Shown: positions 12,590-61,101 of the stretch, in pieces
Layout of the letters: every line of letters begins with the position of its first letter
How positions within the stretch are numbered: position 1 is the stretch's first letter
Source: Amaurobius ferox
Taxonomy: Eukaryota > Arthropoda > Arachnida > Araneae > Amaurobiidae
Assembly (NCBI GenBank): GCA_951213105.1
Contig: OX578142.1
Location: forward strand, 122,478,731 to 122,542,730
Direction: 5' to 3'
DNA length: 64,000 bases
Position numbers and translations under genes: made by a program
Notes under the pieces: generated by a model
Database searches by the model: none
The model's input: only the letters and a program-made list of their open reading frames with translations
What the model was told of the DNA's origin: nothing

Positions 12590-13268
12590 TAAAATTAGGC
12601 TTCTTTGTAGAAATAAATAATCAAAGTTTGATGATCATTTAAACTAAAAAATATTGCAATTGCTTTGGCACAGAATATACACGCACAGAAAATACGCAAA
12701 AATAAAGCGGTTTTAGGACGGATGGAACACTAAATATGAATTCAAAAATTTTTTTTTAAATCACGATTTTAACACTGCGAAAAAAGATGGATGCCATATT
12801 TTATTTTGAAGTGGGTCACGTGATCTCATCATATTATATGAGTGTAATTATTATTTTAATTTTTATTTAAAAAACTACCGAACATATTTTGCTGAAATTT
12901 TGTTGTATATTTCATAAGATAATTTGAATATTTCCTAACATTTTCGAAGCAATTTGTGAATTTCAACTTCGCTTAAAAATGTTTGAAATATTAGGTCCCA
13001 ATGACAAACATTAGGTCCCAATGATTTGAAACATTAGGTTCAATGTATTTAATTTTTTTTATCCCGGGTTCAATCCAAAACTAATTAGGTGATATTATTC
13101 ATTTACATTCCCATACGTTCCACAGACCGCCTCAATAACATACTAAAATTTCATTTTGATAAAATCATTTTTAAGGCAGTTATCGTGCGAACGGTCAGAC
13201 AGACAGACAACAGACAGAATGAACAAAGTCATAAACACTTTTCAACTACCATGTTGTAAAGTGTTAAA
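12590..13268 (+). repeat. Interspersed repeat R1, copy 3
   Basis: Same family as 2524-3150, with a small internal duplication of attaggtcccaatga near 12990-13025. Similarity to copy 2 extends upstream to about 12392, so the longer unit abuts the right end of the Tc1-like element at 12281. Confidence 0.7.
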
Positions 13269-13370
13269 AACGAATTTTGTTCAGGAATTATGCATTTTTC
13301 ATAAAAAATGTCAAAACGTGATTTTTGTTAATCGTAGAAAAAGACAAACAATTTTGGTACATGAGCATTT

Positions 13371-14060
13371 TTAAGAAATGTAGTCACTTCTTGCATCCAC
13401 GTAAGCCTCACATCGATTTTTCATGCTATCTTTGAGGTTGTACTTGTATATGAGCTGCAGGGGCAAATAAGCCCACTCTTGTAGAGCTGTTTTAACTCTG
13501 GAATGGCCCTTATTGGAAGCTGACCCGATGCAATTCATTTGCCTAGTGCATTTCAAGCATGCTCAATGGGATTTATATCTAGACACTTCGATGGCCAATG
13601 CATTAGTTGGATACTGCACTTCGCTATATTTTGAAGAAAATTAAGAGATTTCCAAATAATGGTGCGACAAAAATCAATCTATAATCCGAATCTGGACTTA
13701 TTAGTGAATAGCACAAAGTTCCACTGATTCCGAGTCCATTTTCGATGTTCCCGATTCCACTGTAAAAGCATAAGCTTGTAGGCAGGGGTGAGCCATAGAC
13801 AAACTGTTGGAAGCTCGGTATACGTGCTAGTTTCCCTGATCCTTCTGTAAACAGTTTGTTTGGAAACACTGCTCTTGTGGTGACTACAGCTCTCCAGAGT
13901 TTTCTTGCAGACATCGTCCTGTGACATTATGCAGTTAACGGCAGTTACGGGCACTGTCGTGTTGTAACTCTTGGACGACCTTGTACTGGTTTTCATCTAA
14001 CGTCTCCAGTGTTTTGGAACAGTCTCTACTGTTTGGTGATTACATATTGTCACACATTCA
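13371..14060 (-). pseudogene. Second Tc1-like transposase fossil with internal deletion
   Basis: Minus strand: SVSKQTVYRRI (end of the DNA-binding part), WTRNQWNFVLFTNKSRFGL (first Asp changed to Asn: DES became NKS), then within about 100 bp WPSKCLDINPIEHA, and the C-terminal SMKNRCEAYVDAR. The roughly 70-codon stretch with the second catalytic Asp is missing. Terminal repeats were not found. Confidence 0.8.
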
Positions 14061-16857
14061 GTACTCTGGAAATTTCTGTCTGTGTTTATCCTAATTCAAT
14101 CATTCTGATGATCCTACTCTTCAAAAAGGAAAAGGTCAACGTGGCGTCTTTGTGCCATAATCAGTTCCTGTTTAACAATGACACCACTTTTTATGGGGAT
14201 TGCAAGAAACTGGAATAAGATATGCTCGATAAGGAATTGTGATATACGTTGTTTATTTGCGCAAATACCGCTAATTGATAAAATTTGCATGTGCAAAGAG
14301 ATTGGTTTAGGTTAGTGGATAATCTGCATGCACATTTCTGCTGTTCCGTTTGCGGTAACCGTTTACGTTGCACATTTTACGAATTACTTTTGGATGCCAG
14401 AGTAATTTAAGAAATCTGTTTGAGATAACTATTTGAACATTGGGGTAATCCAGGATCTTGGAAGGTGGCAGTGGGGAGGAGGTATTACAATACTGAATAT
14501 CGGTTGGCCAATGTGAACCTAATGGGAATTATCCTGGACTTCAATAATTAAATTTTTCGACGGATAATTGTGGACTGTATACAACTTTTGCTCAATATAG
14601 GTACGCATGTTAGTTTTCGAATGCAAATTTTATCCAACAAAACTCAATCTTTGTTTCAAGGACCTACCAACTACGGAGTACCCAGGTCAGCCGAAGGTTG
14701 CCTCTAAACTCCAATCTTAAGGGTAGGCTGGGAAATAGTAAAAAATATATATTACAGAAAAATAAGTCTAAAAAAGAAACGGGCGCTGCTCTTTGATCCC
14801 TATTGTGACGAATCACAATCGAGATCAGTCGAGTCGCAGAATTTGGAATAAGAGGAGCAATTTTCCTCGAGAAGTAAAAAGGGGACTTCTCAATCTTTGT
14901 ACGACCTCTGAAATCTATGTTTTCGCCATTTCTTTTGATCGGGTGAAAGTGGTTTAAGTCTTGTTATAACTTTGAATATTTTTTCCCGGCCAATTTTTTA
15001 TATTACAGAACACAGAGTTTATTCCAAAAGATAAATAAAGAATAAGTTTCTAATTAAAACTGACTTTGCTTTAGAGGGTCCGTAAAAAAAAGTTAAAATT
15101 TGCCATTTTACTAAAACGCGTCACGTGACCCAAACTGTCGTATCTTGTATTTTTTCCTTTTTGAATTACCTATGCTATCCAGCTCACTCAAAGGCGTAGA
15201 GCAGTTACAACTGACGAACGAGAAAAACACAGATAGACATACATAGAAAATATACTTGAAGTATTTCTTAAATTGGAATCATGGGTCTGTGACAGTGGAG
15301 TAACTACAGTTTTTTTGTTTAAAAGCAAAATTAACTTGACCCACCCCCCTCATTCACAAGAAAAAATATTTAGAGATCCCATCTTTACTAACGGAAATTT
15401 TTTGGATGTATCCTGAAATAATGTACAACTGATGAATTTAGTTATTATGTGGAAGAAATAATATACAATTGTATCACATAAATATATTAATAAAACATTT
15501 GCAAAACAAAAATAAAATAAATATTTTTTGAACCCTTTCTGCAGCAAATAGTTCTGTTATATTCACTTTTTGGCCTTACTATTTTCAACTACCTGAAGAG
15601 CTAAATCATTTAAACGCGATTGTTTTATAAAAAATTCTTTTGAAGTCTTTCATAGGTTTTAATTTTTTAATGACCTATCAACAGAAGCTTCAGTGACCAC
15701 CAGAGTGAAATACAGCAATGATACAGAATACGCATCTGAAAAACCGCTTTCCATCGAAACCATCGGGTAATTGTGTGGAAAGAAGGTTGGAATATTTTTT
15801 TCCGAAGAATTTCGCATTTTTGCAATAAATCCAAATTCATATATTTCAAATTTTCTATTAGCAATTAACGGATATATAGTTCTGTCTGAGGCCCCCTAAG
15901 TGTTCCTTGCTTTTAGTATCCAATTGCTATGTCTGGTTTGCGACCAATCTTTAAATAGATATTTAATCGTGCAATCTTTTTGAAATACTCTGCATGCTTA
16001 CCTTTACTTTCTCATATGAAGTATAATGTATTGTTTTCACGAAAATCGATTTCGAGATTTTAATGACAATATGTTTTAGGCTCTCCTGAATACGTTTTGA
16101 CTATTTTTAGAGTAATGTCTGTCTGCGGTTGATTTCTTGTGCACATAATAGCAGCCACAAATATTAATGACCTTTCACGAAACTTTATATTCGGCATCCT
16201 TAACAAAAAATCTAGAACTAGATAAAAAAACTAGAACTAGAGCAAAAAGTTCGAAATTTATTTGAAAATTTATATTTCCTTAACATGGCAGCAAAGGACA
16301 CCTAATCATGCATGGAATGGGTTATTTATGGCTCAATGATCATGAAATGTAATAGTTTTAATCATTGTAGTGAAAAATAGTCGTGATACAACTTTTGTGT
16401 TCGTTTCGTTATTAACCCCCTTGGGAGGGGAAAGTTACCCCTCAGGGGGGTACATTGTCAAGTATAGTATCAATCGAAAGATGTTTCCAAGCCCTTTAAA
16501 ATGAAGGATAACAAGCTATAATTGTGATCATTTGGACCAACAATACAGATTTTTCAATTTTCTTTTTGTAAAATTTGAAAAAAAAAGAAAAAAATTCTAC
16601 TTCAGAATGAATTCTAGTATGAGAAAGTCAAGTGGAGTCACATACTAGTTAATTCTCATACTGTGCTCCTCAGAGGGATAAGTTTACTGAGCTTGTTCAA
16701 ACGTGGCAGGCTGAAATGAAAACACACAGGTGTAATGCTACATATTTGTAAAACAATTCTGTTAAAATTTTTCTTTCTTTATATTGAGTTCTTAATCTAA
16801 TGAAATTGCATGTAATTAAAAAAAAAATAATGTAATGTTATTTCTGTTTTTTCACAG
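14061..16857. other. No recognisable gene
   Basis: AT-rich sequence with short open frames only. A small inverted word pair, gaggggaaagttacccctc, sits near 16427-16445. This is presumably intron of the plus-strand gene if the exons at 4264 and 16858 belong together. Confidence 0.4.
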
Positions 16858-17076
16858 GAGGTAGATAACAGAAACGCTGCATTTCGCGCAACAGAGAGGT
16901 CAAGACCGGTCCGATCATACAGAAAAAGAGAACCTGTAAAACGATCTTATGAAGAATTTTTCAATAACTGCCAATGTCAGCATGGGTATAACTCCCAAAT
17001 CAGTTACAGTTTTCCTCATAGTTTACGTGCTACTGCTTATGAGAATAGAAATGAAGACTGGTTTCCTGATGACTGA
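16858..17076 (+). CDS. Probable terminal coding exon of an unidentified plus-strand gene
   Basis: The acceptor tttctgttttttcacag precedes a 72-codon phase-0 frame starting EVDNRNAAFRATERSRPVRS and ending NRNEDWFPDD then TGA. It is Arg/Ser-rich, then Asn/Tyr-rich, without membrane segments. Phase matches the exon at 4264-4396, from which it would be separated by a 12.5-kb intron rich in transposons. AATAAA occurs at 17141 and again near 17170, within 100 nt of the stop. The product is not recognised. The gene would converge on the CNNM gene. Confidence 0.5.
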   Translation, partial: EVDNRNAAFRATERSRPVRSYRKREPVKRSYEEFFNNCQCQHGYNSQISYSFPHSLRATAYENRNEDWFPDD

Positions 17077-17140
17077 TTCTACATACACATGGGCCATATT
17101 ACCATCTAACAAAAACATCCGGCCAAGCTGCAATCATTCA

Positions 17141-17146
17141 AATAAA
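17141..17146 (+). terminator. Polyadenylation signal AATAAA
   Basis: AATAAA lies about 65 nt after the TGA of the exon at 16858-17076, and a second AATAAA lies roughly 30 nt further on. The position is typical for a 3' UTR end and supports that exon being the last one. Confidence 0.4.
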
Positions 17147-18339
17147 ATTAATTAAACAATCGTATTATACAATATGTCTAATAAAATTTCTCATGAAAGC
17201 TTAGTTTGCAAAATGATTTCTTATATTTAGGCAATCTCATTTTGGGGTACCTGTGAGATAAGCCATATATCCCCAAATCAAATATAAAGTTCTAATAACA
17301 ATCGTGAATAGCACGTGGTTTGTAGCATTCCTGTAGCATTGAATGCTTGTTTTGGATTGGTCGAGCTGGTAGGCTTGTACGCAAGTCAAATTGTACATTG
17401 AATGACTATTACTAGACAGAGAGGAAAAAGCAAAAGTGATAGAGTGATGAGAAAGAGGAAGGCCAAAAGTAAGGTTTCTAACATAAGATCCATGTGGCCC
17501 AATGTGGCTGGTGGCTGGTAGCTAAGACAGTAATTTCGAGGTGTGAGTGGAGAGGTGACTTGTGATATCGACTAGGCTGCACCATAGTGCCATTTTGAGT
17601 CCAAACTTTGAGTTAAAACCTGCACAGATAAGTTGAGCAAACAAGCTCTCTTTGCTTGAGGCTTAAAAGTTTGCCTGGGGTTTGATATGTGTTGCGGTCG
17701 TCATTTTCTGGACTCTGGCCACAGGCCATAATTTAGGTTCACATCTGCCAGGCAGGTTTTCAATGTATGTTTTTCAGCATTGCTGGGCATGTGCACCAAT
17801 GAGAGCCTTCATCTTGTTATGTAATCTACAGTATTCGGCACCATGGGCCGGGAATCTAGTGTGTTGCCAATCTTTCCGTAGACAGTTCCGCCACTTAATT
17901 TTGGCTTTGATATCACTGGTATCAAGTGATAGCTAGGGAGGATTTAAGCTTTGAGGCAGCCTCGAAGCCTAAAACAGTAGCTGCCTTGATTAGTATATGA
18001 GTCATTTCTTGGATGCTATTATCAATATCATTGGTATATATATTGATCTAGGGCAGAAAATATGAATTTTTATGCTGATTTAATTTGAAAGTCATGATGA
18101 ATTAAAAATATTTATATTTTGATTTAAATACTATATGTCATTTTTTAAATTTTGTCAAAAAATATTTTTTACTTCCTTCTTATAGCTAGGGTAGGCATCA
18201 GTGTTAGTGGCACCCTAACAATGTATAACAATATTTGCTTAACAGGTACTAGTTCTTTAATTTTGAATTGTATGGTTTGTCAGTCATTTGTTATACATTT
18301 ATTAATATAAAAGGCAAAACTCTCACACACTAATCAACC

Positions 18340-18629
18340 CAGGGGCGCGGTAGCCCATTGGTTAGCGCGCTGGAGTTGCACTCGGTAGGCCCGGGTTCGA
18401 TTCCAGCCACTGCCAAAACTGCCGCCGTGTTCATGCGGAGTACGATCACGTTAAACATGTGGGTCCGAAAGTCCTTCCGAGAGGTTGGTGGTAGGGGAAG
18501 GAGGGTACGGTCCCTGTGGATGCCTCCCCCACTAGGTTCCGGTCTAAATTGGGTGGCACTTCCCGACCGTCCAAACAGTTACCTTACACCTTTCTGGTAG
18601 GTCGGACGGTCTGGGTTTCAACAACAACA
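18340..18629 (+). mobile_element. SINE, same family, tRNA head only
   Basis: Starts GGGGCGCGGTAGCCCATTGG, with an intact B box (GGGTTCGATTCC). It shares the body (gtccttccgagaggttg, ggatgcctcccc, aattgggtggcacttccc) and (AAC)n tail with the 3683 copy. A 13-bp duplication, ACACTAATCAACC, lies at 18327-18339 and 18630-18642. The 5S head is absent although the duplication sits directly before the tRNA part, so this copy was inserted without 5S. Confidence 0.9.
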
Positions 18630-18743
18630 ACACTAATCAACCGACTTACTCATCATCATATATCTCCAGAGATCTAATATGACCATTTATATGCTTTTTA
18701 CCTCTGAAAATATGGATAAATTCATTTCTGTCTAAATTATAAT

Positions 18744-19070
18744 ATGCTTCCTAAACACCCATGTGATAAAAAAAATCTACTCAATCCCCATTCAGTTTGT
18801 CAGTCTGGAGTCCCTGAACTAGAGCAACCTATTTTACCTCCAATGGAAAAATATAAAATAGGAATAAGTAAAGAGCTTTCAGAAACTAAGCAGATATTAA
18901 AAAAGAAGTGCTCCAGTTACTGCAATAAGGAGAAAAATGTTCCTACTGCAGAAAAACTTTCTCCAAATTTAGAAAAATCATGGCTCCTGGAGCCAGAAAG
19001 AGAAGAAGCAAAGATCAAAAGCCAGTTTCTTAGACCCCCCTCCCTTGAGATTTATATAAATTTAATGTAA
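18744..19070 (+). CDS. Orphan 108-codon open frame, unrecognised
   Basis: ATG to TAA, starting MLPKHPCDKKNLLNPHSVCQ, with a Lys/Glu-rich hydrophilic middle and no membrane segment. Residue composition is balanced, which is unusual for chance frames in this AT-rich window. There is no obvious splice acceptor or Kozak context. It could be a small gene, an exon of the neighbouring plus-strand gene, or chance. Confidence 0.25.
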   Translation: MLPKHPCDKKNLLNPHSVCQSGVPELEQPILPPMEKYKIGISKELSETKQILKKKCSSYCNKEKNVPTAEKLSPNLEKSWLLEPEREEAKIKSQFLRPPSLEIYINLM

Positions 19071-22000
19071 AAATAGCGCCATATACTCCAAACCCAATTT
19101 CAAAATATGCCACTGGGTGTGTGCCACATTTGAAAATTTCATTTTAAGCAATCATAACTTTTCAGTTATGAAAATATTTTTATATTTAACTAGCATTTAA
19201 ATTCACAATTTTGCTTTTATATTTTTATGTCACACAGGCAAGTTTTTGGAATCCAATAATTATTTCATAAATCTAAAATGAGGTGATATGTTTTGAAACT
19301 TAAGTAAATTAATGATGATGAACTTTTGTAGCATCAAATTCAAAATTTAACTTTGCTGCCCAAAGCTTAATCCCTCGAAAAGTTCAATTTTGAATGCTTA
19401 TGCTTTATGAATTTAAAAAGGTACTAATGAAATATACACAATGTGCAAGAAACAACATAATTATGTCTTTGGTATGAATGCAGTTTCAAAACCTAATGCT
19501 GCTAAAAGAAAAAGCTAGTAAATAACAAAGCAAACAGACTTGAAACAAATTTATTGTATATTGAGATTATTACTTCATCCTATTCACCCTTGTATGCAGG
19601 AATATCAGACAAAGCCTTACATGGCCCATGGCCCCATGATGAGCATCACTTGGTACATTTACAAAAAATAGAATGTGTCCATTCCAGATAACAGCAATTT
19701 TTTTGTACAGATTTGAAAAACAAATTATTTGCATGGATCATAACAGAGTAATGTATATTAAATATTAAAGGAGCAATAGTTTCTAATAAAAAAGCACTCC
19801 TTTCATACAGAGCAATGAACATTTAAATAAAAAAATACTGTCATTTTTCAACTGTTATACAAACATTAGCATTCCATAGTTCAATACATTTCCTCTACAT
19901 CAAATGAGGTGATGCATTTCTCCCATATTTTAACAAAACACATAAGTATAAATAAAACAATTATATAAATTACACACGTCACATGCTTATGACATACATA
20001 CAAGAACAGAATCAACATACACTTACATGACATAATAAAAATTGAAAAAAGTGTAAATATATTAGCTGACACCACTTTCATTTCAGAGGAGGACCCTCCA
20101 CTAACATGATATACTAAGCATTACAATTGTTGGGCAAAAAGATCAGATCTAGAACATATTCATTAATGGCAATAATCATTCTTATATTTTGAGGAAAACA
20201 CATATTGAAATATTTTTGAAGTGGATAATTAAAAATGCATTAAAAAGTTATTAATAATCAGTTTAAATATATAAATACATTAAACAAATCTAAAAGTTTT
20301 AAAGAAAATCCTTGGCGTTTGCATGCACACGCATACAGGACTGATTGTGAGGCTAAGTGAAAAACCCTGAAATATGCAGTAGAGGAGGGGGAGGGGGGGG
20401 GGGGGGGAAATTTCTTGAAATTCAGAAAAATTAATTATTTAAATGGACCAACAAATCAATATCTTAATATAATACTACACTATATTGCAAAAGAAGAATG
20501 GAAACCAAAATTCTACTTTATCCATTTGAAATGGCTGCATTCCAAAGTACCCAAATCGTTATTTTAATATTGTTAATCAGAAAATAGTCTATGTGTTTAT
20601 TAATAACGCATTTGAAAACTAGTTTTTCTGTAAGAAACATGTAATAATTATCAGAATTTTAGTCTATACAAACAGATTGCATAAATGGAAAATATTTTCA
20701 CTATTAAATGATATATACCGAGGATTGAGTAGATATGCAGTTTTCACAATACTGTTGAGAAACAACCTGTCATTTTATTAATAATATATTTGAAAAATAG
20801 CTTTTCTGTATACAATACAAAATAATTATCAGAATTTTAGTTAATGTAAAAAGATTGTATAAGTGAAAAATGTTTACAATTAAATAATACATACCGATGA
20901 TTGCATACAAATGCAGTTTTTTTGCAACACTGCTGCAAAATAAACCTTCAGTTCATTAATAATACATTTTGTAATTGTGGGAAGATTGATTTCCAGATGT
21001 AAGAATGGAAAAACTATCTCAAAATTCGTGGCATATTCAGGACATTCTGGACTAATTTCATGATATTTTCACCAGCATAGTAATTAAATGCTTTCAAATG
21101 AAGCAATTAAAAAAAATAACATAGGATTTCAAAACAAAACGGCAAAATTGAAAATTCTGGATTTTCAGATCAACAAAATTAACAAAAACCCAGAATTGCA
21201 GGGAAAACCCAGCCCCCAATCACCTTTGCACATACACACACATATATATATATATAATATATTTAATATATACATATAGTATATATATATATATATATAA
21301 AATCCGAAACTCAAATAAATATACAAAAAATGTTCATTAAAACAAATGAAGATATTCAGTTCAAGGAGGTGAAGCATTTCTTCACTTACTAAAATATAAA
21401 TTTTTATTTCTATAAATTTTATTATTATACACAATGTACATAATGAAACTTCATTTAAGCACATCTATATCATTCATAAGATCTACAACAGTTATAAAAT
21501 ACAGAGAAGATGTAGAAAGTAGTTGAAGGAAAAAACTCAATGATAAAGAAACCTTCTATAACTACCAGTACCTTAGCAAGCACATCACATCCTTATTAAT
21601 CTTTTATTCAACAAAGTCAAACCACTTATATTCTGCCAATTTCAATATATAGATCATTTCAAACTAAATAGTTATTTATTAAAATGAATTTAAAAAAATA
21701 CCATCTTTGTAACATTCATACAATTTAAGTTTTTGTACTACCTTTCAGTAACGCGACCCCACTGAAGTATTATTTCATTTAGAAAGCTTAATGTCACCAT
21801 AAAATAAGAGGTTAAAAATTACAATTAAATATAAAATTTTAAAAAGGCATTTATTTTGAATTCGCCAATATTAGTTACATTTAGCAACTAAAAATGTCAA
21901 AATGTTTTACCTAGCTAAAAATAGTATGTAGAATATTTTTGAAATAAGAAAATTACTATTAATAAAAAATATTATACAAAATGTTTGACAGTCCCAATGT

Positions 22001-24942
22001 GAAATTTGAGCTTAAATTTATATATTTAAACCAAAAATTAAATACTGATTTTTTTGTATCCGCTGTTTTTTACAAAAGAATTTCAGCAACACTGATAAAC
22101 CTTTGCAACCCTGAGGTTGTGAGTCAAGGACTGCTAAATTTATTAATCATACTAGGAGCTAGATTAGATAGGAACCTAAAATAAATGTGACTTCTTAACC
22201 ACCATATACACCCATTTCAAATAGCAGGATTTAAAGCTCCCAACCAAGGAAAAACTGTTCATCCACATCAGCCAGTTTTTGAAGAAAATTGGAACAAATA
22301 GGCATAACAAATACTTTAAGCAACATAAAATTAAATAACCAGCCAACAATTTCTTAAAAAAAAATACCAACATTTGCATTTTAAAATTATAAATAAACCA
22401 ATAATGAAAACATTTTGTTATTTGTAAAAAGAAATTCATGTTAAATACCAATGTTAATTAAACATTAAACTATTAGTTTTATAAATTGAAAATTTTGTTC
22501 TAGATCTGATTTCAGCTTATAGACTGAATGAAAAATGCCCAACATTATGAATTTTAGGAATGAGAAATGCACTCAAAAGTTTGAGAGAAAATACAAAAAT
22601 GCAAGCATAGATTTATACAAAATGAACAAATTTATATATATATAATTAATATCAATGAAGTGCAAGTCACATACAATTAATACTAGAACTTCAATAAAAG
22701 TAAAAATAGAAATCCATCACAATTTTTAAAACACCATAAGAAAAATGACTTAAATAAACATAATAAAGAAATCTATTTTAAGTGGAAATTAGACTTTAGA
22801 AGTATAATAGAAAAGCAAGCATATGGTGTACTTTTTGCTAGAGTAAAATAAAAAGTCAACTCTTAGAGGTTCGATAAACTTAGTTTTCATAATATATTAA
22901 CCATATACTTGATCACATCAATTTATATGAATTGAGGTAATTTCATGTGAAGTATGTATTTGATCTGAGGAGAAAAAGGTTTTGTAGTAATAAGAACTAT
23001 TTAGGCAGCATATTGACAAATACATACATGTCAAGACATTCACACAATGTAACATAAAACACATTTTGACAAAATAAAATGTCCACGATAAAAAACTTAC
23101 ACACTTGTATGAACAATAAAACACGACATTTTGACAATGTAATATCACAGCATAAGTACTAAAATAGCAATGATGACAAATATGGAATACTGTTATTTCC
23201 TACTAAAACAATCATTTGATGCTGAAAACTAAAAATGACATATTATTTTACAATTTTTATTATGCAGTGATCTATATATACAGAGTGATTATGTGCATGC
23301 ATTTTAGTAAAAATACACTTAAGTTTTTTTATATTAATGCTTAAAACATACTACAAATAACACATTTAAATAGAAAAAATGTAATGTAGTGCAATCACAA
23401 TAAATTAAAAGTTAAAAAAAAATAAGTAATGTTCACTTTTAAATTGGCAATTTCAACATATATAAAAATTATTAATATGGCTTACTGCAATTTTTCTGCA
23501 GTGCAGGATCAACATTAAGGCACCTAAACACAATAAAAAACCTGAAACTAAGAATAACTTTTTTCAATTTATAAGTATCAATATAAATATCAACATGATT
23601 TAACTATCGAATGCAAAAAGTTGAGATCTAAAATTACATTGACTAGAGTCTATGGCTAACAAGTCAAAATGCAATATTGAGAAGTTACGTAAAAATATAT
23701 TTAACACCTTTTATTAGTCAGCAAATACTCAAAATTTGGATTCTCTGTATAATATTTATAATCTAAAATAATGCAATTTTTCTAATCATAACTACTTTAT
23801 TTATGTATAAATTTAATTGTGCTATCTACATAAAGATTTTAATAACATGTCTTAAAAATATATAAACAGCTATTTTACTTTATTAAGAACCTCACAAATA
23901 TAGATTTATATTCACAAATTTCTTGCTGTTTTACATGACATTAATGATATTTTTAGACAAAAAACTGTAACTATAAGGGAAACATTTTAAGTAAAGATAA
24001 AATATATGTATAACCTTAACTGAAAGTGTCTGACAACACATAACATCTTTCTTAAGTTAATGCCACCATTTTCAATCTCATTGCTAAAGTAATTTATCAG
24101 AGAACGATAATGCACCTTTGATAAAAATACTTTTGAACCCATTATACAAATGAGAACTAACACTAAACACATTACATAAGATAATCTTTCAGTAATTCAG
24201 CTTTACACAGTATAAGAAGCAGGAATAATGAAAGATACATTCAGTTTCAGTAAATAAGAAACAGGAATAATTAAAAGTCATAAAAAATACTGAATATAAG
24301 ATAAGAAGCTCATAGTAAAGTCAGGTACTAAATCACCGATAACTAGAAAGTTTAGCTATCTGCTCGGAATAGTATATTTTACCTCAGTTACATCTCAAAT
24401 TAGAAATCAAATTAATTTTTTTGTAAAAATCCTCAACCCTCCTATGATTGCAGAAGTAATTTTTTTTGTTGATATTTTATAAATACAAGTATACAATACA
24501 CATTTTAAATTCATAAGAAATATGAATAAAACTATGAAAGTAAAAAGAGCTGAAATGTAAATGAAAATAGAATGGTATTTTGAACCAAGATAAGAGCACA
24601 TAATGACAAGAGTTTAGTTATAGAATGTTATAAATATAGAGGAAAATTCAACTATGTGCATTAGTGTCAGTCAGTCTAACATATGTTTTTTTTTAAATTA
24701 AAATAATAAAAAGAAATTTTGGTAAATGCATTAAATCTTGTTTTTTATGCTAAAATAAAAAAGTTGAAATTCCTTGAATAAATGAGTTTCAGTTAAAATA
24801 AGTACAATACATTGTCAAGGTAACAAAGAATATATGAAGTTTTTAAAAATCAATTGTTTTACAGGAAATATTAAATTTTGGTTGAGGTAAAATTCTGTAT
24901 GAAAATAATCACAAGTTAAAAGCCTTATACTATGAATTAATA

Positions 24943-24981
<39 letters not shown>

Positions 24982-25430
24982 TTTTAATCTCATCTTTTTT
25001 AAATGCAGTCATTAAAAATATACTGTAGCTTTATCATCTTAACACTTAACATACAGTATTTTTACTTTTTCAATACTATCTTGATTCTGCACAAAAAATA
25101 CATTTTCATCAAGAAATACAATACTACTTCTAATGACTTTATCATAAAAAAATAAAATATAGAAATCACCAGAGCTGTAAAATTATTTATAATTTTACTC
25201 AAGTGATGTTTCATAAACTGTGAACAAAATAATTTTCAACAAGAAGTTATTCAACAAACATACATATTTTTATATTTTAAACACAGTTAATGTGTTAGTA
25301 ACACAAACTATAATATTTTCAGAAGTATGCCCAACAATGTTAACAAACTTGTTCTACATAATATACTATAAACTTTAAATTATCTCACAACCTATTTTGA
25401 GACAATATTCAAAATGTAATATTGCATATT
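19071..25430. other. Long AT-rich stretch, possibly including the CNNM 3' UTR
   Basis: I see no coding exon and no recognisable transposon over 6.3 kb. It contains a G-run at 20385-20407, a degenerate 185-bp tandem pair at 20598-20970, and TA runs near 21240-21297 and 24948-24979. The scarcity of transposons next to a coding 3' end suits a long 3' UTR of the minus-strand gene, but this is inference. Confidence 0.4.
20598..20970. repeat. Degenerate tandem duplication, unit about 185 bp
   Basis: Both units contain ttattaataa, tttttctgta, taattatcagaattttagt and an atgcagtttt end in the same order and spacing. They are moderately diverged. Confidence 0.65.
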
Positions 25431-60940
<35,510 letters not shown>

Positions 60941-61061
60941 CTGTAAAAAATAAAATAAAAATAAATAAGTAAGTAAAAAATCTTTACATGGAATACGAAC
61001 ATACACATTAAGTTGATTCTTAAGCCGCCCCCTTACCCAAATGGTTAGTTTGAAGCTAGTT

Positions 61062-61101
61062 CATATATATATATATATATATCTATATATATATATATAT
61101 C
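61062..61101. repeat. Short (TA)n tract
   Basis: TA repeats with one CTA interruption, about 55 bp upstream of the open frame that contains the CNNM exon. Confidence 0.9.

Noticed and set aside
60941..61008. Upstream ATG at 61006-61008 as the start of the CNNM protein
   Set aside because: The stretch crosses a clear polypyrimidine acceptor (ttttttacag) at 60941, and its hydrophobic translation comes from T-rich intron sequence. The exon begins in mid-codon.
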